Assembly (NCBI GenBank): GCA_029821735.1
Contig: JALGSU010000027.1
Coordinates: 1-64,000 of the forward strand
DNA length: 64,000 bases
Reading direction: 5' to 3'
Source: Candidatus Zipacnadia bacterium
GTDB lineage: Bacteria > Armatimonadota > Zipacnadia > Zipacnadales > UBA5352
A model generated the notes under the pieces. That model made no database searches. It saw only the letters and a list, made by a program, of their open reading frames with translations, and was not told where the DNA came from. Positions 16,724-23,958 of the stretch are shown in pieces (within the stretch, counting starts at the first letter, position 1; every line of letters begins with the position of its first letter). Position numbers and translations under genes: made by a program.

Positions 16724-16747
16724 GGTCGTTGCCGCTTGTCGCCCATA

Positions 16748-16768
16748 GCTCGGCGTCGTTTGCCGAGC
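16748..16768. repeat. GCTCGGC/GCCGAGC hairpin of a decayed type D element
   Basis: GCTCGGC (16748-16754) and GCCGAGC (16762-16768) match the core at 15356-15376. The outer left arm reads TCGCCC instead of TCCCCC, while GGGGGA is kept on the right. Confidence 0.75.
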
Positions 16769-16871
16769 AGAGGGGGATCGCCGTTTCTGTCGTTTCTGCT
16801 GTATCTTCCGTTTCTGTCGCTTCTGCCTTTCTCTTTGCCATTTGCCCATTCCCCTTTGCCGCAGTTGCCGT

Positions 16872-17789
16872 CTAGTACCTCCTGTGATACAGATGCCACT
16901 CCGCCACCAGCACCACCAACGCCAGCGCGATCAGCCACGGCCACAGATGCCGCTCGGCCCGAAGTTGCCCGCCGCTCGACTCCACCCGACGCGCGCCCAA
17001 CTCCAGTTCTGATCGCGGGGTAAGGTCTGCCTCCACGGGGTCGCGCAGGTCCAGCGCCCACCGTCGGCGCTCGGTGCCGGCCCGCAGTTCGTAGACGCCC
17101 GCTCGCCGCGTATCGCCGTAGATGACCTGCCCGCCGTCAGCAGGCACCCGCACCTGTTCGCCGCTGGGCAGCACGATCTGCGCGGACGAAAGCTCCGGCG
17201 CGGTCGTGGCCACGAGTGTCTCCCCCGGCCGCCCCAGCGCCAGTTCCTGCCGCCGCGCGACGTCCGTCAGCCAACGCACCGCATTGCTGAGCATCACCGG
17301 GAAGCCCACGCGCAGGGGCAGGTCGCTGTCGAGCAGGTCGAAGCCCAGTGCCAGCGCACGCACGTTCGGGCGTTCGTATGCCACGATCACCGGCGCCTCG
17401 CCCAGGTGTGCGATTACTCGCGCGCCGTCCCCTGGCGCAAGCGCCCGCGCCTTGGCCACGCTCGCGGCCCCGAGGTTCACGTAGCGCAGCGCCGGATGCT
17501 GCTCATCCCACCGCGCTATGCTCCCGCCGTCCGCTCGCTCCCCGAGCGTCGCCACCTCCGGCCACCCGTCCGCGACGATCATCATTGCTGCTCCCGCCCG
17601 CGGCGCAACGGGCACCGCCACCCGGTCGAAAATCACCAGGTCATGTTCGGCGTACGCCGCCTCTGCCTGCGAGGCATCCAGCCCCGCAGTCTTGAAGATC
17701 TCCACCTCCGGCAGCACCAGCAGCGCCTGTTCCAGAAACAGGTTCCCCGGCCCAACCAGCAATGCCGACAGCGATTGCGGCGGCACCAC
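16872..17789 (-). CDS. C-terminal part of a frameshifted BatA-like VWA membrane protein
   Basis: This frame (apparent GTG start at 17789) continues the protein encoded at 17641-18678. Upstream of the apparent start it reads GQAYASVVPPQSLSALLVGPG, the usual transition in this family from the beta-sandwich to a Rossmann-like segment (LLVGPGNLFLEQALLVLPEVEIFK). Further on come an amidotransferase-like fold, beta domains and a C-terminal transmembrane helix (WLIALALVVLVAEWHLYHRRY). It is not likely to be an independent gene, since it lacks a signal or anchor at its N-terminus and has no ribosome site. Confidence 0.75.
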   Translation of the reverse strand: MVPPQSLSALLVGPGNLFLEQALLVLPEVEIFKTAGLDASQAEAAYAEHDLVIFDRVAVPVAPRAGAAMMIVADGWPEVATLGERADGGSIARWDEQHPALRYVNLGAASVAKARALAPGDGARVIAHLGEAPVIVAYERPNVRALALGFDLLDSDLPLRVGFPVMLSNAVRWLTDVARRQELALGRPGETLVATTAPELSSAQIVLPSGEQVRVPADGGQVIYGDTRRAGVYELRAGTERRRWALDLRDPVEADLTPRSELELGARRVESSGGQLRAERHLWPWLIALALVVLVAEWHLYHRRY

Positions 17790-18678
17790 CGACGCATACG
17801 CCTGCCCGCAGCAGCCCGGCCTCCCCGATCTCCGCCGCGTAGCTCGCCCCGTGCGTCTCCCCGGCCTTCAGTGTCAGTTTGCGCGCGTCCAGCAGCTCGT
17901 CTTCGTGGTAGATGCTCAGCACGCACTCGCGCGCCGCGTCCGCAAAGTTCCGCACGCGCACGAACACCTGATGCTCCTCCGCCCCCGGTGGCCGCGACGC
18001 CTCGAACGCCAGCAGCGCCACGTTGTCCGCGCCCTCCCCCACTCCCACGAACCGCACCTGCGCCGTCCCCGCAACCTGCCCCACTGCTCCGAACGCGCCA
18101 TCGCTCACCACATACACCGTCGCGTCCGACCGACTTGCCGCCAGGCTCATCGCCAGCAGCACCCCGTCGCGTATCGTCCCCGGGCAGTCCGTCGGCTCCA
18201 GCCGCCCGAGCGCGCTCTGCAATTCACGCCTCCGCCCGGTCAGCGGCACGATCACCCGCGCCCGATCGGCGCACTCGATCAGCGCCATCTCGTCGCGCCC
18301 TGACATGCTCCCGATCAGTTCACTCGCCGCGCGCCTCGCCTGCTCGAACCGCGACCCACCGGCCTCCACCGCGCTCATGCTCGCCGACGTATCCACCACC
18401 ACCACGCTCGTCCGCCCGGACAGTCGCCGCGCCATCACGAACGGTGCCGCCAGCGCCGTCACCAGCAGCGCGATCGCCAGCAGTTGCAGCAGCAACAGCA
18501 GACTCGCGCGCAGTCGCTGGAACGGTGCATTGGCCTGCACATCGTCCGTCGCCTGCTCCCACAGAAACACCGATGGCACCAGCATTTCGCGCCGCCGCAG
18601 TTTCAGCAGATACAGCAGCACGATGATTCCTGCCAGCGGTACCAGAGCGGTTAGGGCCAGCGGAGCCAGCCAGCTCAT
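17641..18678 (-). CDS. N-terminal part of a BatA-like VWA membrane protein (frameshifted)
   Basis: It has the aerotolerance-type BatA N-terminus with two transmembrane helices (about 5-25 and 56-82). The signature LKLRRREMLVPSVFLW lies between them, followed by a VWA domain (about 90-240, MIDAS DTSAS). A short beta-sandwich ends at about residue 288 (EIGEAGLL), after which the frame turns into Gly/Ala/Arg-rich nonsense. The correct continuation is in another frame (16872-17789). The start ATG at 18678 overlaps the DUF58 stop by 4 nt (ATGA), so translation is coupled. Homologues sit in the membrane and work with MoxR ATPases and DUF58 proteins in envelope or stress functions; the exact role is unknown. 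Confidence 0.85.
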   Translation of the reverse strand: MSWLAPLALTALVPLAGIIVLLYLLKLRRREMLVPSVFLWEQATDDVQANAPFQRLRASLLLLLQLLAIALLVTALAAPFVMARRLSGRTSVVVVDTSASMSAVEAGGSRFEQARRAASELIGSMSGRDEMALIECADRARVIVPLTGRRRELQSALGRLEPTDCPGTIRDGVLLAMSLAASRSDATVYVVSDGAFGAVGQVAGTAQVRFVGVGEGADNVALLAFEASRPPGAEEHQVFVRVRNFADAARECVLSIYHEDELLDARKLTLKAGETHGASYAAEIGEAGLLRAGVCVGGAAAIAVGIAGWAGEPVSGTGAAGAAGGGDLQDCGAGCLAGRGGVRRT

Positions 18679-19577
18679 CGCACCACCCCCAGCCGCCGCA
18701 GCGATCGCAGGATGACGTCCTCCACTGCCTCATCGCTCACTGACAGCAGGTGCGAAAACCCATACCGGCTGCACGCACCCCGCACGTCCTCGAGGAACCC
18801 GTCCCGCGCGCTGAGGTATCGCCGCATTGTCGTCGAGCCCATCGTGATCTCGCGCTCGTCCCCGCTTTCTGAGTCCACCAGTTTCAGGTCGCCCTGCATC
18901 GCCGGCTGGTACTCATCGCGCGCGAGCACCTGCATCACACACACTTCGCCCCTCGCGCCCGCCAGCCGACGAACCGCGCTCTCCCATCCCGGAGTCATCA
19001 GGTCCGAGATCACGAACACCATCCCCGGCGACGGGATCGTCCGCACCAGCCACTGCACCGCCTCCAGCAGATCCGTCTGCCCCTCCGGCTCGCGCGCGCT
19101 CAGCCACTCGAACATCTCCCGCGCGCACCCCTGCCCGCGGAACTGGCGCGAACTCTCGCCCCGCCCCTGCGCGTGGCACAGCATCTGCACCCGGTCGCCG
19201 CTGCACAGTCCGATATACCCCAGCGCTGCCGCCGCCTGCCGGGCCCACTCCAGCTTCGTCGGTCGCCCGAAATCCATCGACTGCGACACGTCCACCAGCG
19301 CGTACACGTGCAGATCCTCCTCCTCCAGAAAGAGCTTCAGGAAGAGCTTCTGCAGCCTTGCATACGCGTTCCAGTCCAGGTACCGCAGATCGTCGCCGGG
19401 GGAATACGAGCGGTAGTCGGCGAACTCCACCGAGCTGCCGCGCTTCGCCGAACGCCGCTCGCCTTTGGTCCGTCCTGCGAGGATGTGGCGCGAGGCGATC
19501 GCCGCCTGCTCGAGGCGCCGGAGAAAGTCGGGGGTCAGCAGATACTCCTGCTCCGAAGCCGGGTCTTGGGCGTTCAC
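18675..19577 (-). CDS. DUF58 domain protein
   Basis: This 300-aa protein carries the DUF58 hallmark GRRSAKRGSSVEFADYRSYS-type block (residues about 43-62), then GDDLRYLDWNAYARLQKLF. A VWA-like fold follows (about 90-260) with a MIDAS-like DVSQSMD. It starts with GTG at 19577, overlapping the moxR stop by 4 nt, and its own stop overlaps the BatA-like start by 4 nt. The three genes are therefore translationally coupled. DUF58 proteins are regular partners of MoxR ATPases; the molecular function is not settled. No transmembrane segment is evident. Confidence 0.94.
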   Translation of the reverse strand: MNAQDPASEQEYLLTPDFLRRLEQAAIASRHILAGRTKGERRSAKRGSSVEFADYRSYSPGDDLRYLDWNAYARLQKLFLKLFLEEEDLHVYALVDVSQSMDFGRPTKLEWARQAAAALGYIGLCSGDRVQMLCHAQGRGESSRQFRGQGCAREMFEWLSAREPEGQTDLLEAVQWLVRTIPSPGMVFVISDLMTPGWESAVRRLAGARGEVCVMQVLARDEYQPAMQGDLKLVDSESGDEREITMGSTTMRRYLSARDGFLEDVRGACSRYGFSHLLSVSDEAVEDVILRSLRRLGVVR

Positions 19578-20605
19578 ACCGGCACGTCCTGCCCGGTGCT
19601 GCTGGCCACGGCCTCGATTGCTTCGCCGATCAGATCATCGGGGTTGACCTGCTCCGCCTGGCCCTCGAAGTTCAGGCCGATGCGGTGGCGCAGTGCCGCC
19701 ATCGCCGATGCTTTCACATCATCCACTGACACGTTGTAGCGATCGTCCATGAGCGCCCGCACTTTCCCCGACGCCACCATCGCCTGCGCCCCGCGAGGGC
19801 TCGGGCCATAGCGCACGAAGCGCTGCACACCGTCGGGCGCCTCATCGTTCTCCGGATGCATCGCCAGCAGCAGCCGCAGCGCGAACTCCTGCACATGTTG
19901 CGCCACCGGCACTCCCCGCGCCACTGCCGCCAGCGCCAGGATCTCGTCTCGCGCAGCCACCTTCTCGGCCTGCGGCACTTCGCTGCCGGTGGTGCGGTTC
20001 ATGATCTCATGCAGTTCCGCCAGTGACGGGAAGTCCACGGTCACCTTGAACAGGAAGCGGTCGAGTTGCGCCTCGGGCAGCGGGTACGTGCCCTCCATCT
20101 CGATCGGGTTCTGCGTGGCGAAAACCAGAAACGGTTCTTCCAGCGTATGTGTGGTCCCGCCGACGGTCACCGAGTGTTCCTGCATCGCTTCGAGCAGCGC
20201 CGATTGCGTTTTCGGAGTTGCGCGGTTGATCTCATCGGCCAGCACGACGTTGGCGAAGACTGGGCCAGGTTGGAACACGAACTCGCGCTCACCGGTGGGC
20301 GCTTCCCAGAGCACGGTAGTGCCGGTGATATCCGCCGGCATCAGGTCCGGCGTAAACTGAACTCGCGAGAACTCCAGATCGAGCGCGTCGGAGAGCGTGC
20401 GCACCAGCAGCGTCTTGCCAAGTCCCGGCACGCCTTCGAGCAGTACATGCCCACCGGCCATGAGTGCGACCAGTGTGCTCTCGACCACCTCGTCCATCCC
20501 GACGATCACTCGTCCGACTTCCCGCGTGAGGTCGTCGACGAGCGCTCGGAATCTCGCGGCGTTCTGCTCGGCCTGATGCTGCGCAATCATCTCGCCGTCT
20601 GACAT
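19574..20605 (-). CDS. moxR: MoxR-family AAA+ ATPase
   Basis: This 343-aa protein contains Walker A GVPGLGKT (about residue 60), Walker B VVLADEINRA, the sensor-like ATQNPIEMEGTYPLPEAQLDRFLF block and a C-terminal lid with GPSPRGAQAM. All are characteristic of MoxR AAA+ chaperones. The start at 20605 is chosen because GGAGGG lies 8 nt upstream; the longer frame to 20824 only reads repeat DNA. MoxR proteins are thought to remodel or insert cofactors into partner proteins, commonly with VWA-domain partners. Here two VWA proteins and a DUF58 protein follow downstream. Confidence 0.95.
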   Translation of the reverse strand: MSDGEMIAQHQAEQNAARFRALVDDLTREVGRVIVGMDEVVESTLVALMAGGHVLLEGVPGLGKTLLVRTLSDALDLEFSRVQFTPDLMPADITGTTVLWEAPTGEREFVFQPGPVFANVVLADEINRATPKTQSALLEAMQEHSVTVGGTTHTLEEPFLVFATQNPIEMEGTYPLPEAQLDRFLFKVTVDFPSLAELHEIMNRTTGSEVPQAEKVAARDEILALAAVARGVPVAQHVQEFALRLLLAMHPENDEAPDGVQRFVRYGPSPRGAQAMVASGKVRALMDDRYNVSVDDVKASAMAALRHRIGLNFEGQAEQVNPDDLIGEAIEAVASSTGQDVPV

Positions 20606-20650
20606 GAAATGCCCTCCTGCTCCACCTTCGCCGTTGCTGTTCCCGGGAGC

Positions 20651-20668
20651 GCCGGCATCCCTGCCGGC
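20651..20668. repeat. GCCGGCA/TGCCGGC hairpin
   Basis: Seven-bp arms (20651-20657 and 20662-20668) around TCCC, preceded by GGGAGC. It is the counterpart of the hairpin at 11922-11938 with a compensatory change in the closing pair. Confidence 0.8.
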
Positions 20669-20756
20669 ATGCCGTTGCTGTTGCCGTCGCCCTCCGCCGT
20701 TGCCGTCTGTGAGGCCGGACCCCGCTCCGTCCCGGTCGTTGCCTTGTCGTATGGAG

Positions 20757-20776
20757 GGCGGGTCTTCAGACCCGCC
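20757..20776. repeat. Minimal (insert-free) type A palindrome
   Basis: GGCGGGTC and GACCCGCC pair across TTCA. Flanks TATGGAG and CGGTCGTTG match the filled type A elements. Confidence 0.9.
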
Positions 20777-20800
20777 GGTCGTTGCTGTTGCCGTCCGGAG

Positions 20801-20840
20801 GGGCTGCGTTCCTACGCAGCCCACTGGCCTGAAGGGCCAG
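20801..20840. repeat. Pair of adjacent hairpins
   Basis: GGGCTGCGT (20801-20809) pairs with ACGCAGCCC (20814-20822), followed by CTGGCC/GGCCAG at 20824-20840. Relative to 15181-15220, two base pairs in the first stem are exchanged (T-A for C-G, A-T for G-C) with pairing kept. Confidence 0.9.
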
Positions 20841-20889
20841 GTCGTTTGCCGTTGCCGTGGCCGTTCGCCGTCGCCGTGGTCGTATGGAG

Positions 20890-20941
20890 GGCGGGGCTTT
20901 CTTCCGGCACCGTAGCTTTAGCGAAGGTGGGCCAGCCCGAC
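20890..20941. repeat. Chimeric nested palindromic element
   Basis: The left side (TATGGAG then GGCGGGGCTTTC) resembles type A, while the right arm AGCCCGAC (20934-20941) and flank CAATCAATCC are those of the 16528-16581 element. Only GGGCT/AGCCC pair perfectly. The core is GGCACC, CTTTAGCGAAG and GGTGGGCC. Confidence 0.8.
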
Positions 20942-20943
20942 AA

Positions 20944-21945
20944 TCAATCCGCGCCGTCTTCAGTTTCTGTCGTCTCTGTCGTTCCTGCCGTACCGCCGTT
21001 CCCCATTGCCGATTGCCCATTGCCCATTCCCGCCGTTGCCGTTCCTGCCGTTCCCCCGCCGCCTTGCAGTGACTCGAAATACTCCCGCACCGTCTGCCGG
21101 TACGCGGGCGGCACTTCCTCATGGCTCAGCGCGTCTTCGGCGACTTTCGAATAGTCGCCGATCACTTCGTAGTAAGGCACTCGCGACTCCGACGCCGTCT
21201 CTGGCGCTCCTCGCGTCGTCACTGCGGCCATGTCGCCGCCGGGCCGCACCTGCGCCCCGACGCGCGTCGGGTCGGCGTTCACTGGCGTCTCTCTCGGCGC
21301 ATACAGACTCGTCCCCGGCGCGTTCTCCGGGACATGATCCTGCGGGCCCGGACCGCCTGCGCCCTGTCCCGACCCCGGTCCAGAGCCCGAGCATTGCCCT
21401 CGCCCGGAGCATTGCCCCGCGCATCTCCCGGCGCACTCGCCTGCGCGGCGCACTGCTCTGCGAAGTTGCGCCGCCGACATTCCTTCGCGTCCCTCGCTGG
21501 CCCCAAGGCACGCGGCCGCGCCTTTGCAGTCTCCCTGTTTCAGGCACTCGCCGGCTTTGCGCAGACACTCGGCCAGGTCCTCCAGCTCAGTGCCCTCAAG
21601 CTGCTTGGCGAGTTTCTCCATCGCCTCGGCCAGTTCTGCGGCTTCTTTCGGGGTGAGTTCCTGATCGCCGTCACTCAAGCACTCCTGCAGTCCTTCGATC
21701 ATCGCCGCAGCCGCGTCCCATTCCTCACCCGAGAGCGCCAACGACAGCACATCGATGGCGGCCGTCAGAGGCAGTTCGCGGCCCAGCGCCTTGGCGTGCT
21801 CGGCCATCTCCTCGGCTGCCTTCATCATCTCTTCCGGACTGCTGGCCTTCTCCGCCTTCTCGGCGATCTTCTTGAGTTCCTCAGCCCGCTTCTTATCGCC
21901 CTTGCGCTCAGCTCGCCACGCCAGGTCTCGCGCCTGCGCGGCCAT
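20944..21945 (-). CDS. C-terminal part of a frameshifted coiled-coil protein
   Basis: In this frame, sequence upstream of the apparent start ATG 21945 reads ARGQAAEQRMAAQARDLAWR, continuing the heptad-rich helix of the preceding frame. This is therefore the second half of the gene starting at 22778. It contains a Glu/Lys/Ala-rich coiled coil (to about residue 160), a Cys/Gly-rich stretch (CAGRCAGQCSGRGQCSG) and a conserved-looking block ending with YRQTVREYFESLQGG. The final 35 or so residues (Gly/Thr/Glu-rich) derive from linker repeat DNA. In MoxR/DUF58 clusters proteins of this kind often end with YRxxVxxYFxxL, so the true end is probably near that motif. Confidence 0.75.
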   Translation of the reverse strand: MAAQARDLAWRAERKGDKKRAEELKKIAEKAEKASSPEEMMKAAEEMAEHAKALGRELPLTAAIDVLSLALSGEEWDAAAAMIEGLQECLSDGDQELTPKEAAELAEAMEKLAKQLEGTELEDLAECLRKAGECLKQGDCKGAAACLGASEGREGMSAAQLRRAVRRAGECAGRCAGQCSGRGQCSGSGPGSGQGAGGPGPQDHVPENAPGTSLYAPRETPVNADPTRVGAQVRPGGDMAAVTTRGAPETASESRVPYYEVIGDYSKVAEDALSHEEVPPAYRQTVREYFESLQGGGGTAGTATAGMGNGQSAMGNGGTAGTTETTETEDGAD

Positions 21946-22778
21946 CCGCTGCTCCGCTGCCTGCCCTCTCGCGACATCTCTTCCCGCGCTGCCTGCGCGG
22001 TCTTCATCGACGGTGGCCGAATGCTCTCGTGCAGCTTCGCCAGGTCCTTCTCAATCTCGTCGAGTTCCACGAGCGCCTGCTTGCGCTCCACACTGCCCCG
22101 CTCCATCTCCCGCGCCAACCGCTCCAGTCGTCGCGCCACTTCGCTCGTTTCCTCGTCGCCGGTCTCGTCGGCCTTCCGCTGCAGACGTTCCGCTTCCGGC
22201 TTCAGCAGATGAGCCACCGCCCGCAGCCGATCCTGGTCCTCGCGCTCACGTTCGCTCAGCAGCAGCGCCGGAATCGGCGCGAAGTGCACCGCCAGCAATG
22301 CGATCAAACAGCCGATGGCCCACCGCCCGGTTCGCCCCATTCGGACCGCGAACGCGTCGGCGGCTTTCTGCCCGCTGGCGTAGTTGAGCGCATCAGCGAT
22401 CTGCGCGCAGTCCATCCCCGACCGATCCGACGAAACCGCCAGTTCCACAGCCGTCGCCAGTCGGTCTCGAGCCCCGAGTCTGCGATCCGCGGCCGCGGCG
22501 ACTCGCGAGTCCGGAAGCGGCCATGCGATCGCCGCCACCAGCGCCGCGACCACCGCCAATCCCGGAGCAATCCACACCAATTCAGTCGGGTAGAGAATCC
22601 CCTGCAGTTTGTGGAGCAGAATCGCGATCGAGGCCGCGCCACACAAAATCGCCACAACTCGTGCGCTGACGTAGACTCCCAGCGCCAATCGGAGTCGCAA
22701 TCGGAGTCGAGTCAAGTGACGGCGGAGGGCGCCGAACGCGATCTCCGGTCCGATCAGGGCTTGCGGATCGACTGCCAT
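21825..22778 (-). CDS. N-terminal part of a membrane coiled-coil protein of the MoxR cluster (frameshifted)
   Basis: The N-terminal half has three hydrophobic segments (about residues 33-56, 68-88 and 152-175) followed by a charged coiled coil from about 180. The last sensible stretch in this frame is KTAQAAREEMSRE; after it the frame becomes Arg/Ser-rich. The continuation lies in the -1 frame (20944-21945). Restoring one G in the GGG run at 21964-21966 joins them into a protein of about 610 aa. It precedes moxR on the same strand. The family is an uncharacterised membrane component of these clusters; no enzyme motif is seen. Confidence 0.8.
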   Translation of the reverse strand: MAVDPQALIGPEIAFGALRRHLTRLRLRLRLALGVYVSARVVAILCGAASIAILLHKLQGILYPTELVWIAPGLAVVAALVAAIAWPLPDSRVAAAADRRLGARDRLATAVELAVSSDRSGMDCAQIADALNYASGQKAADAFAVRMGRTGRWAIGCLIALLAVHFAPIPALLLSEREREDQDRLRAVAHLLKPEAERLQRKADETGDEETSEVARRLERLAREMERGSVERKQALVELDEIEKDLAKLHESIRPPSMKTAQAAREEMSREGRQRSSGWPRRRETWRGELSARAIRSGLRNSRRSPRRRRRPAVRKR

Positions 22779-22851
22779 TGCCCTCGCCTCCTTGTTAGGG
22801 GTGCGTGCGAGATCCCCTGTGAGCTGTTAACTACCACGTGTCAGGTACCTG

Positions 22852-23958
22852 TTACCACTTCGCGCCGAACTTCCGGACCGCCAGCGACCACAAGAACACC
22901 GACAGGAAGATCGCTCCGCCCGTGGTCAGCAACCACACGAGAAGCTGCATCTCGCCCGCTGTGACGGCGGGCGTACCACCGCTGGATGTCACTGAACCGA
23001 TCATTTCTTCCGCAAAACTCTCCTCAATAACCAGAATTAGCTGTACAAACGGGGTCATGAGAAACAGAACAGACATCTCGGCCTGGCCGACCAAATTCGA
23101 CAGCGCTGCGCTGAATCTGGTCAGGAACAGCACCAGCACCAGAATACAGCCTCCGGACGCGATTCCGGTCCCCAGGGCGGTTTTCCGGAACTTCGCGTGG
23201 ATCCGCGACAGGCCCCACGCCAGAGCCACATACAGCATCCACGCCCCCATAAAGCTCCATACCGCCAGAATCCCGATTCCAATCAGCGTCGAGAAAACGT
23301 CCTCGTCGAAGTTGTCCAGACTGTACTTGAGCCCCTCCAGAACCGCGCCAATCACCGGCGGGATGACGTTCCACAGCACGATCAGCCCGAAGGTGATCGC
23401 CATCGCCACGACTGTCCGCTTCTGCCACGCTGACACGAATCCGCCCAGAGCCACTCCAGCGGCCGATACCGCCGCCAGAAACACGTACACGCGCACGATC
23501 GCCATTGGCTCCAAACCGCCCAGAAGCACGCACCAGGCCGCAATTGGGGCTGTACTCGCGAGCAGCATCAGCCCGAAGGCCAGTACCACCAGCAGCTTTC
23601 CCGTAACCACATCTGCGGGCGTGAGCAAAGTCGCCCGGAGCATGTCGACGGTGCCCTTCTCCGTCTCCATCGTCAGCGCTCCGGCTGCGTACACCGGCAT
23701 CCCGATCGTGATCACCAAAAGCAGCGTATACGAGAGCGCGTAGAAGCAGTACCGACCTACATTGGTCAGGTCGCCATAGTAGTCGAAAGCGTCGTACCAA
23801 TAGTAGGTGATCAGCACCGCCGCCGACGCCAGAATCGTTGTCGCCAGAAGAGCCCCAAATGGCCGGAAACCCCTCATACGCATGCGTAGCTCGTGAATCG
23901 TGACTGCCGGATTGAACGCCAGAGCCTTCTGCAACGCCATCTCAACCAGAGCTGACAT
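22852..23958 (-). CDS. ABC transporter permease (ABC-2 type)
   Basis: The 368-aa protein has an N-terminal cytoplasmic segment and about six hydrophobic helices (near residues 34-52, 72-95, 118-150, 155-180, 190-215 and 340-360). The segment ETEKGTVDMLRATLLTPADVVTGKLL is the typical cytoplasmic loop motif of ABC-2 permeases of the Gld/Nat type. It overlaps the ATPase gene by 17 nt (23942-23958), so the two form a translationally coupled exporter. Substrate is unknown. Confidence 0.92.
   Translation of the reverse strand: MSALVEMALQKALAFNPAVTIHELRMRMRGFRPFGALLATTILASAAVLITYYWYDAFDYYGDLTNVGRYCFYALSYTLLLVITIGMPVYAAGALTMETEKGTVDMLRATLLTPADVVTGKLLVVLAFGLMLLASTAPIAAWCVLLGGLEPMAIVRVYVFLAAVSAAGVALGGFVSAWQKRTVVAMAITFGLIVLWNVIPPVIGAVLEGLKYSLDNFDEDVFSTLIGIGILAVWSFMGAWMLYVALAWGLSRIHAKFRKTALGTGIASGGCILVLVLFLTRFSAALSNLVGQAEMSVLFLMTPFVQLILVIEESFAEEMIGSVTSSGGTPAVTAGEMQLLVWLLTTGGAIFLSVFLWSLAVRKFGAKW

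Larger units (their letters stand above)
16442..16871. other. Intergenic palindrome array
   Basis: These 430 bases lie between the start of the toroid-protein gene and the stop of the BatA-like gene. They contain three palindromic elements (listed separately) joined by pyrimidine-rich linkers built from GCCGTT, TTCTGCCGT and CTGCCGTTC motifs. I see no gene and no clear promoter; open frames here are Arg/Pro-rich artefacts. Confidence 0.7.
20606..20943. other. Intergenic palindrome array upstream of moxR
   Basis: The 338 bases contain four palindromic elements (listed separately), a poorly paired GGCCGGA/TCCCGG element near 20712-20736 and GTTGCCGT linkers. The moxR ribosome site (GGAGGG on the minus strand, near 20612-20617) lies at its low end. 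No promoter or gene is visible. Confidence 0.7.

Noticed and set aside
20606..20824. N-terminal extension of MoxR
   Set aside because: It reads through palindromic repeats; ATG 20605 has GGAGGG at proper spacing and gives the family's usual length.
187..20941. Interpreting the palindromes simply as rho-independent terminators
   Set aside because: They lack consistent U-tracts, many lie in tandem (5' of genes as well as 3'), and they show nested inserts and empty forms that terminators do not explain, although some may terminate transcription incidentally.
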